From: Pseudomonadota bacterium | GTDB lineage: Bacteria > Myxococcota_A > Bradymonadia > Bradymonadales > GCA-2716585 | Assembly (NCBI GenBank): GCA_005804885.1 | Contig: SYOX01000316.1 | Location: 1 to 37,205 of the forward strand | Direction: 5' to 3' | Length of the DNA stretch: 37,205 nt | Part shown: piece by piece, positions 32,124-37,205 of the stretch | Layout: each line of letters opens with the position of its first letter | Position numbering within the stretch: the first letter of the stretch is position 1 | The notes under the pieces: model-generated | Seen by the model: only the letters and a program-made list of their open reading frames with translations | Database searches by the model: none | What the model was told of the DNA's origin: nothing | Program-made: the position numbers and the translations under genes

Positions 32124-34403
32124 TCAGCGCGCCTCGATCAGGTAGCGCGCGCCCGCCTCGGGCGTCGGGTCGAGGGCGCGCAGCGCGATCCACAGGGTCT
32201 GCGCGCCCTCAGGCAGCGCGACGGCGTTCTGGAGGGTGACGACGCCGTCGGACGGGCGGATGCGCCCCTCCAGCAGCGCCGGCCCGTCGAGCTGGCCGTG
32301 CAGCGCGAAGGCGATCTCGGCCTCGGGCGCCTCGATCCTGAGCGTCGGCGACCGCCCCTCGAAGGGCACGAGGTCAAGGGCGAAGGCGTCGACCTCGCCG
32401 GGGCAAAGCAGGGCGACCAGAGGCAACAAGGGCAGGGCGGCGGCGCGGGCCAGCGTGTCGTTGCCGGCGCCCTCGCTCCGGTCCTGAACGCAGCCGACGG
32501 CCTCCCTGACCGTAATGAGGTGCTGGTAGGCCGGCCACCGCTCCAGGACCTCGCCCGTGCCCGCGGGGGCGTCGACGCGCAGCCACAGGGGCCGATCGAG
32601 CCTGGAGAGCCGCGCGGTGAAGCCCCCGCTCGTGCCCGCAGAGATCGTCGCAGACCGCCACCCTGCGGCCTCCGCGCCCGTCATCAGCGACACGCGCAGA
32701 TCCGGGGCGCCCCACGCCGAGATCGGGGTCAGGTGATCGACGCCGACGGCGATCTCCAGCGCCCCCTCGGGGGCGTCGAGCGCGAACCAGTCCTCCTCGA
32801 TCGCGCCCACGTCCGAGCACAGCGCCTGGGCGCGCGACTGGATGGGCGAGCTGAGGTCGAGATCGATGACGAGGGCGGACTCCGGGGCCCGGTTGCCGGG
32901 GCTCGGGTCGACGCACTCGGGGCCGGCGGGCTGCGCCTGGAGCGTCCAGTCCCCCTGGCGCCGCGCGGCCGCCTCGAGGATCAGCCGCAGCCCCGCGTCG
33001 ACGTGGGCGAAGGACTTCAGGTAGCTGCCGCCGATGTCCGTGGCGATCTCCTCGGTCGGGGCCTGCCCCAGCGAGAGCTCCAGCGCGACGCCTTCGAAGG
33101 GGTCCAGGCGCCCCGAGACGGTCAAGGGGCCGCCCTCGGCCTCGACGCTGACGAAGTCGACATTGCCCGGACACAGCCGCAGCGAGAGCTCGCCGTCGAT
33201 GTCCAGGGCGGCGGCCTCGCCGGGCCGGTCGTTGGGCTCCAGCGGATCCTCCTGACAAGAGAGCGCCACCGGGGCGATCTGCAGCGAGTAGGTGATGTCG
33301 CGCCCCTTGACCGGCACGACGCGGATGAAGACCTCGTCGAAGCGCTGGACGTCGACCACCAGCGTCTCGGAGTTGCGGCCGTGGCCCGAGCTGGCCAGCA
33401 GCCCCCCCTCGACGTGGATCTCCAGATCGAGGTCCACCTCCAGCGCGTGCAGCAGGCTGAAGCCCATCGCGTCGTAGCCGCCGACGCGGAAGCGGAACCA
33501 GTCCTCCTCGCCGCGGCACAGCGTCAGGCTCCCGTAGCCGCCGATCTGCTCGATGCGCCTGGCCGTGGCCTGGGCGTCGTTGGGCTCGAAGCTGTCCGGG
33601 ACGCAGGCGTCAGGCAGGCACTCCCCCGTGTCCTCGACGCAGTACTCGCCGGGGAGGCAGCCCCCCTCGGCCGTGCACAGCGCCCGCTGACAGACCCCCT
33701 GGCGGCACGACTCGCCGCTGCGACACTGGCCGTCGGCCTCGCAGGGCGGCTCGGGCTCGCAGCCGCTCTTGCCAGAGCCTTGCAGGACGCAGACCTGGCC
33801 CCACAGGCACTCCTCGTCCCCGGTGCAGGTCGTCCTGCAGCTCCCCACGCTCTCCTGGGCGCCGTCCAGCGCGCAGATCTCGCCCTGAGCGCAGTCGGCC
33901 TCGACGAGGCAGCCCGCGCGGCAGGTCCCCTCGGCGCTGCAGATGCTGCCGGTGGGGCAGGGCGGGCCGCCCTGCTGGCAGGCGATGTCCTGGCAGGTGC
34001 GCGTGTCCGGGTTGCAGAGCTGGGCGCGGGGGCAGTCGAGGTAGCGGCACTCGCCGCCCGCGACGCAGAAGCCCGTCTGCGTGTCGCACTCCAGGCCCTC
34101 GGGGCAGACCGCGCAGTCCCCCTCGGGGCAGTCGGCGGTGCCGGGCTCCCGGCAGAAGGAGCCGCGGTCAAGGCAGCGCCCCGTGAGCGGATCGCAGACC
34201 TGCCCGTCGGGGCAGGCGGCCTCCTGGCAGCTCAGCTGGAGTTGGGAGCACTCTCCGCTCTCCTTGTCGCAGATCTGGCCGTCGGGGCAACCCAGCGTCG
34301 CGCAGCCCTCCGGCTGGCAGGCCGAGGCGCCCAGTAACGCGGCCAGGGCCAGCGGGCCGACCGACAGTATCGCGATCAGGCGAGGTCGACGGGCAGGGGT
34401 CAT
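32124..34403 (-). CDS. Large Cys-rich lipoprotein with PPC-like beta-sandwich domains
   Basis: A 759-residue protein from the ATG at 34403; ATG 34421 (6 residues longer) is possible. The signal peptide RPRLIAILSVGPLALAALLGASAC ends in a lipobox-like GASAC, so it is probably outer-membrane anchored. Residues about 30-285 hold some nine short Cys-rich units of the form CPDGQxCDxxTGxC, disulfide-bonded in the oxidising periplasm or at the surface. From about residue 290, four beta-rich domains follow, each opened by an EPND-like motif and an LCPG/LCRG-E-x-D segment (DSFEPNDAQATA...CRGEEDWFRF; DPLEPNDRPGEAA...CPGNVDFVSV; SDVGAIEEDWFAL; CPGEVDAFAL). This resembles PPC (bacterial pre-peptidase C-terminal) domains. 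No protease domain is attached. The type is common in Myxococcota surface proteomes; ligand unknown. Confidence 0.75.
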   Translation of the reverse strand: MTPARRPRLIAILSVGPLALAALLGASACQPEGCATLGCPDGQICDKESGECSQLQLSCQEAACPDGQVCDPLTGRCLDRGSFCREPGTADCPEGDCAVCPEGLECDTQTGFCVAGGECRYLDCPRAQLCNPDTRTCQDIACQQGGPPCPTGSICSAEGTCRAGCLVEADCAQGEICALDGAQESVGSCRTTCTGDEECLWGQVCVLQGSGKSGCEPEPPCEADGQCRSGESCRQGVCQRALCTAEGGCLPGEYCVEDTGECLPDACVPDSFEPNDAQATARRIEQIGGYGSLTLCRGEEDWFRFRVGGYDAMGFSLLHALEVDLDLEIHVEGGLLASSGHGRNSETLVVDVQRFDEVFIRVVPVKGRDITYSLQIAPVALSCQEDPLEPNDRPGEAAALDIDGELSLRLCPGNVDFVSVEAEGGPLTVSGRLDPFEGVALELSLGQAPTEEIATDIGGSYLKSFAHVDAGLRLILEAAARRQGDWTLQAQPAGPECVDPSPGNRAPESALVIDLDLSSPIQSRAQALCSDVGAIEEDWFALDAPEGALEIAVGVDHLTPISAWGAPDLRVSLMTGAEAAGWRSATISAGTSGGFTARLSRLDRPLWLRVDAPAGTGEVLERWPAYQHLITVREAVGCVQDRSEGAGNDTLARAAALPLLPLVALLCPGEVDAFALDLVPFEGRSPTLRIEAPEAEIAFALHGQLDGPALLEGRIRPSDGVVTLQNAVALPEGAQTLWIALRALDPTPEAGARYLIEAR

Positions 34404-34446
34404 GCGGGCTGTGGTCCTCATGGGGGGCGGCCGTCCATTCGACGAC

Positions 34447-34476
34447 AGCATCCTCTCAAGAGGCCGGGCGTGTCAA
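34447..34476 (-). promoter_or_regulatory. Promoter candidate for the large Cys-rich lipoprotein
   Basis: On the minus strand a perfect TTGACA (34476-34471) lies 18 bp before GATGCT (34452-34447). Transcription would begin near 34440, giving a short leader to ATG 34403. Confidence 0.5.
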
Positions 34477-34588
34477 ACGGGCTCGGGCGAGCGCGACGTC
34501 GACGGCCAGCGCGCGTCAGATTACCGCCGCGCGGGCGGATCGTGTATGCTCCCGCCTCAGACGCGCGGGGGGTCGACTTGGGCGGGAT

Positions 34589-34921
34589 CTAGGGTTGGAT
34601 GTAGCAGAACTTGATGGGGCCGCGATCCGCTCGACAGGCGTAGCCCTGGCGGCAGTCGCCATCAACCTCACAACGAAGCATGCAGAAGGTCTGGTCGCCT
34701 TCAAACTCGACGCAGACCGCCTCGTCGGGGCAGCCGTTGGGCGAGCAGGGCGTCTGGGTGCAGTAGCCGTCCGGCGACGAGGTGTCGCAGAGGCCGGCGG
34801 TGCCGCACTCCTGGGAGGTCAGGCAGGCGTCGCCGACCTGGGCGCTGCACCCGGCCAGCGTCGCCGACAGGCACAGCGCCATCACGATGAGAGAGCTTCG
34901 GAGCGTCGCGGTGAGAGTCAT
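34589..34921 (-). CDS. Small Cys-rich lipoprotein
   Basis: A 110-residue lipoprotein from the ATG at 34921. The signal peptide TLRSSLIVMALCLSATLAGC has a clear LAGC lipobox, with Cys24 lipidated. The mature part, about 86 residues, has ten or more Cys in CxxxQECGTAGLCD / GYCTQTPCSPNGCPDEAVCV / FCMLRCEVDGDCRQGYAC / FCYIQP. This is the same kind of Cys-rich units as in the larger lipoprotein downstream, so the two may be functionally paired. A longer in-frame start (35029) would place a basic stretch before the signal peptide and overlap the promoter, so it is rejected. The 185 bp between this gene and the larger lipoprotein hold that gene's own promoter. Confidence 0.72.
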   Translation of the reverse strand: MTLTATLRSSLIVMALCLSATLAGCSAQVGDACLTSQECGTAGLCDTSSPDGYCTQTPCSPNGCPDEAVCVEFEGDQTFCMLRCEVDGDCRQGYACRADRGPIKFCYIQP

Positions 34922-35019
34922 GGGCTGCTTGGGATGGTCCCCGCCCCTTCGTGTCGAGTGAGGCGGCATGTGTCGAGTCCTGCGCGTGTTGAGTCCGAAC
35001 GACCCCTTGAACGCTCGGC

Positions 35020-35048
35020 AGGTAAACACGCCGACAGGGTCATGTCAA
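35020..35048 (-). promoter_or_regulatory. Promoter candidate for the small Cys-rich lipoprotein
   Basis: On the minus strand a perfect TTGACA (35048-35043) lies 17 bp before TTACCT (35025-35020), a poor -10. The leader to ATG 34921 would be about 90 nt. It lies in the divergent gap before the TonB-type gene. Confidence 0.4.
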
Positions 35049-35112
35049 TCCACCACCGCGCGCCCCGCTCCGGCCGGACTGCGTGGGCTCAAGGCCGGGC
35101 GAGGGTGAGCGT

Positions 35113-36765
35113 TTGAGCAAGGCGCGCCGCCAGATCGTCGAGGGGGGCAGGCTCCGCGCCCTGGGGCCGGGCTTTCTGCTCTCGTCCCTGATGCACCTGT
35201 GCGCCTTGCTGGTGGCGCTCCCCTTCATCGGGGACTGCGGCCAGGGCGATGCCCTCGACCCCGTCGCCGCCGTCGAGCAGCCCGGCGACCTCCAGCCCGA
35301 CGAGGAGCCCCTGGGCGTCCTGGTCGAGGACACCCCCGAGGCCCGATCGTCCCCCGAGATCTCCGACCTCCAGGCCCCCGAAGAGCCCCCGACCGCCGTC
35401 GACGACCCCGAGCCCACCCTCACCCTCAAGACGCCCGAGGAGACCCCTCCGGAGCCCGAGCCGCGGCGGATGCTCAAGGAGGAGAACAACCTCATTGTCG
35501 ATCAGCCCCTGGTCAAGGAAGAGAGCGAGCCGCCCCCGGACACCCGCGTCCTCGGCCCCCAGGACCGCCGCGTCCTCGAAGAGACCCAGCCGAAGCAGCG
35601 CGCCCTCGAACCCACCCCCCAGGCCCCCGAGGATCCTGAGGAGAAGCTCATCGAGCAGGCCGAGGAGGACCCCGACGAGGCGCCCGAGGAGACCCAGGCC
35701 GGCGCTCAGGACCCCAAGGGCAACCCCACGCAGGCGGAGAAGCCCGCCGAGCCCGCCTCGAAGATCAAGACTGAGGCCAAGGCCGAGTCCGCCCAGGACC
35801 CCAGCGAGGCCCGCGAGCGACAGAAGGCCGGCGACCCGGGACAGCCCGCAGAGGCCAGCCTCGACGAAGAGGGCGTCAACCTCGATGAGACCGCCAGGGA
35901 CGCCGCCGCCGCCGCTGGCGCCCCCGACGATCAGCGCCAGGATCAGCAGCCCGACGACGGGCAGGAGCCCGGGCAGGCCGGCGACTCGGCGCGCTTCGAC
36001 GTGGCCGCCGCGCTCCGCGTCGACCCCGGCGCCTACCGACAGATGTTCGGCGACCGCGACGCCGAGGATCTGCAGCGCATCTCGGCCGCCGAGCGCCGCT
36101 TCCTGGGCAACTGGGAGAAGCGCGTCAAGGCCACCCGCGCTGCCCTGGAGAACTTCGTCCCGCACGTCCGATACGGCAACCAGATCGCCATCAACACCCG
36201 ACACAGCGAGTACGCCGTCTACATCGCCGCCGTCCACCGCAAGATCCACCGCCTCTGGGGCATCGCCTACCTGCGCCACCTCGACCTGCACTACCCCATG
36301 GGCCACCCCTTGAGCGACCCCAACCTGATCGCCACCGTCGAGTACGTGATCGACGCCAGGACCGGCGAGCTCAAGGAGTGCACCATCGTCGAGAGCAGCG
36401 GGCAGACCGAGTTCGACGCCGAGGCCATCCGCGTCGGCTTCATCACCAGCCCCTACGGCCCCGCCCCCAAGGCCATCACCTCCCCGGACGGCAACGTCTA
36501 CCTCCACTGGCGATACCACCGCGACACCCGACAGTGCGGCACCTTCGGCGTCTCCGTCTACGTCCTTGATGACGACGGCCGCGTCGATCGCTTCCGCGTC
36601 GAAGAAGAGCTCGACGACCTCGATCACCGCCACCCCAAGGGCGCGCGCCACGGCGGCGATCGCCCAAAGGCCATCGATCCCGCCATCATCTCCACCCCCG
36701 TCCGGCGGCCCTCCCCCAAGCCCCCCAACAACGCCAAGGCCCTCCCCCGATCCCCAGGCCCCTGA
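35113..36765 (+). CDS. TonB-type protein: TM anchor, long acidic/Pro linker, TonB C-terminal domain
   Basis: About 550 residues from TTG 35113, chosen because GAGGG lies 7 bp upstream; GTG 35083 is the alternative. One inner-membrane anchor (GFLLSSLMHLCALLVALPFIG) is near the N-terminus. Then about 270 residues are rich in Glu, Pro, Asp and Ala (PEEPPTAVDD, EETPPEPEPRR, PEDPEEKLIEQAEEDPDEAPEE), a periplasm-spanning spacer. The end is a TonB/TolA-like domain of about 190 residues (YAVYIAAVHRKIHRLWGIAYLRHL, LIATVEYVIDARTGELKECTIVESSGQTEFDAEAIR, GNVYLHWRYHRD). TonB proteins pass proton-motive energy from ExbB/ExbD to outer-membrane partners. No exbB, exbD or receptor is in the window. The spacer is acidic, unlike the Lys-Pro spacer of E. 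coli TonB. A short Pro-rich tail (PKPPNNAKALPRSPGP) follows. Confidence 0.78.
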   Translation: MSKARRQIVEGGRLRALGPGFLLSSLMHLCALLVALPFIGDCGQGDALDPVAAVEQPGDLQPDEEPLGVLVEDTPEARSSPEISDLQAPEEPPTAVDDPEPTLTLKTPEETPPEPEPRRMLKEENNLIVDQPLVKEESEPPPDTRVLGPQDRRVLEETQPKQRALEPTPQAPEDPEEKLIEQAEEDPDEAPEETQAGAQDPKGNPTQAEKPAEPASKIKTEAKAESAQDPSEARERQKAGDPGQPAEASLDEEGVNLDETARDAAAAAGAPDDQRQDQQPDDGQEPGQAGDSARFDVAAALRVDPGAYRQMFGDRDAEDLQRISAAERRFLGNWEKRVKATRAALENFVPHVRYGNQIAINTRHSEYAVYIAAVHRKIHRLWGIAYLRHLDLHYPMGHPLSDPNLIATVEYVIDARTGELKECTIVESSGQTEFDAEAIRVGFITSPYGPAPKAITSPDGNVYLHWRYHRDTRQCGTFGVSVYVLDDDGRVDRFRVEEELDDLDHRHPKGARHGGDRPKAIDPAIISTPVRRPSPKPPNNAKALPRSPGP

Positions 36766-36767
36766 TC

Positions 36768-36990
36768 CCCGCGAACCCGACAAGCCGACGGGATCGTCGC
36801 GTCGGCGTTGATGGCGCACACGTCGGGATCGTCGAATCAGCAGAGATGACGGACACTTCGAGATCGGCGAATCGACTTCGTTGACGGGCACGTCGAGATC
36901 GGCGGGTCGACTTCGTTGACGGTCACGTCGAGATCGGGGAGTCGACTTCGATGACGGGCACGTCGAGATCGTCGAGTCGACTTCGTTGGT
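36768..36990. repeat. 35-bp tandem repeat array (about six decaying copies)
   Basis: Units start at 36803, 36838, 36873, 36908 and 36943, each exactly 35 bp. A further partial copy lies on each side (from about 36768, and 36978-36990). The best-conserved three (36873-36977) share CGACTTCG, TGACGG and CACGTCGAGATCG. Outer copies diverge. The unit is not a multiple of 3 and spans the region just after the TonB-type stop. No spacers separate the copies. Confidence 0.85.
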
Positions 36991-37013
36991 GCGATCCGCA
37001 CGTTGACGGTCCA

Positions 37014-37072
37014 CCCGGGCTTGCGCCCGGGCCTTGGGTTTTGTCCCGGGTCGCCCCGCCGGAGGGCGGGGC
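37014..37072. terminator. Two adjacent GC-rich hairpins after the repeat array
   Basis: CCCGGGC (37014-37020) pairs with GCCCGGG (37025-37031) around TTGC. GCCCCGCC (37053-37060) pairs with GGCGGGGC (37065-37072) around GGAG. Both are terminator-like without T-runs. The rest of the 440-bp stretch 36766-37205 shows no supportable gene; TTGACT at 37188-37193 could be a -35 for something past the edge. Confidence 0.45.
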
Positions 37073-37205
37073 TGGCGACGGGGCGTCAGTGTGCGTGGGG
37101 CGTGTCACCCGTTTTGACCTCACAGGAGATGTTCAGGGGCTCGGAAGCAGACATCGCGCGGTCTTGAGAGGGTCTGTCGCCTGAAGGTTGACTTCCTGTC
37201 GCCAG

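Noticed and set aside
36768..36990. CRISPR array or coding repeat
   Set aside because: Copies are directly adjacent with no unique spacers, and no cas genes are present. On the minus strand each unit can read DLDVPV, but a 35-bp step changes frame at every unit, so it is not a protein repeat.
35089..37014. A long minus-strand open frame opposite the TonB-type gene
   Set aside because: Its translation is a low-complexity Gly/Leu/Val shadow and it runs through the 35-bp array; the plus strand has a membrane anchor and TonB domain.
36951..37184. A small gene after the repeat array
   Set aside because: It begins inside the tandem repeat, crosses two strong hairpins, and has no start signal or recognisable product.

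Overview
The window is a GC-rich segment (roughly 70% G+C by eye) that most resembles a Myxococcota-type (former Deltaproteobacteria) chromosome. The case rests on Cys-rich lipoproteins with short signal peptides, a tandem pair of myxobacterial-style outer-membrane beta-barrels, a Ser/Thr-kinase-like protein with a zinc ribbon, a STAND ATPase-TPR protein, a TonB-type protein with a long acidic/Pro linker, and a TPR protein of about 3,830 residues. No rRNA, tRNA, insertion sequence or true CRISPR was recognised. Species cannot be assigned from this alone.

Left part (1-10.7 kb): the 5' end of a PfkB-type sugar kinase leaves the window on the minus strand. Back to back with it is a piece of pnp that keeps only the last third of PNPase, so there is a sharp break near position 142. 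Next come a zinc-ribbon pseudokinase and a cupredoxin-like lipoprotein that lacks part of its copper site. A bidirectional terminator follows. A minus-strand operon (promoter at 7163-7191) encodes a secreted coiled-coil protein and, through a GTGA overlap, a zinc-ribbon/STAND/TPR protein. Divergent from it is a secreted protein of unknown role, then ftsY with a membrane anchor and a very long repetitive Ala/Glu/Pro/Lys linker.

Middle part (10.8-18.7 kb): an envelope-flavoured block. Two paralogous beta-barrel outer-membrane proteins lie 12 bp apart, followed by a receiver-like protein with Asn in place of the phospho-acceptor Asp. Then comes a GT-B (family 28-like) glycosyltransferase-like protein whose C-terminus looks like a PspA/IM30 coiled coil. 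Behind its own promoter-like element and a 20-bp palindrome come a WbpA-type UDP-GlcNAc 6-dehydrogenase and an LPG-synthase-TM/UPF0104 membrane protein. A convergent cytochrome P450 overlaps the latter by 22 bp.

Right part (18.9-37.2 kb): one gene of 11.5 kb encodes about fifty degenerate TPR-pair units arranged in a visible higher-order pattern. It is followed closely by a TrmJ-like tRNA methyltransferase, then a DUF2306-like membrane protein. Two Cys-rich lipoproteins on the minus strand each have a TTGACA -35 element. A TonB-type protein and a 35-bp tandem repeat array end the window.

How the genes may fit together: the paired barrels, the giant TPR protein and the TonB-domain protein recall the parts list of the Myxococcus Glt/Agl gliding and envelope-spanning machinery (GltA/GltB, GltI/AgmK, GltG/GltJ). 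That is a hypothesis from architecture and size, not a demonstrated homology. Several proteins here (kinase, receiver, cupredoxin) keep the fold signature but lack catalytic or ligand residues.
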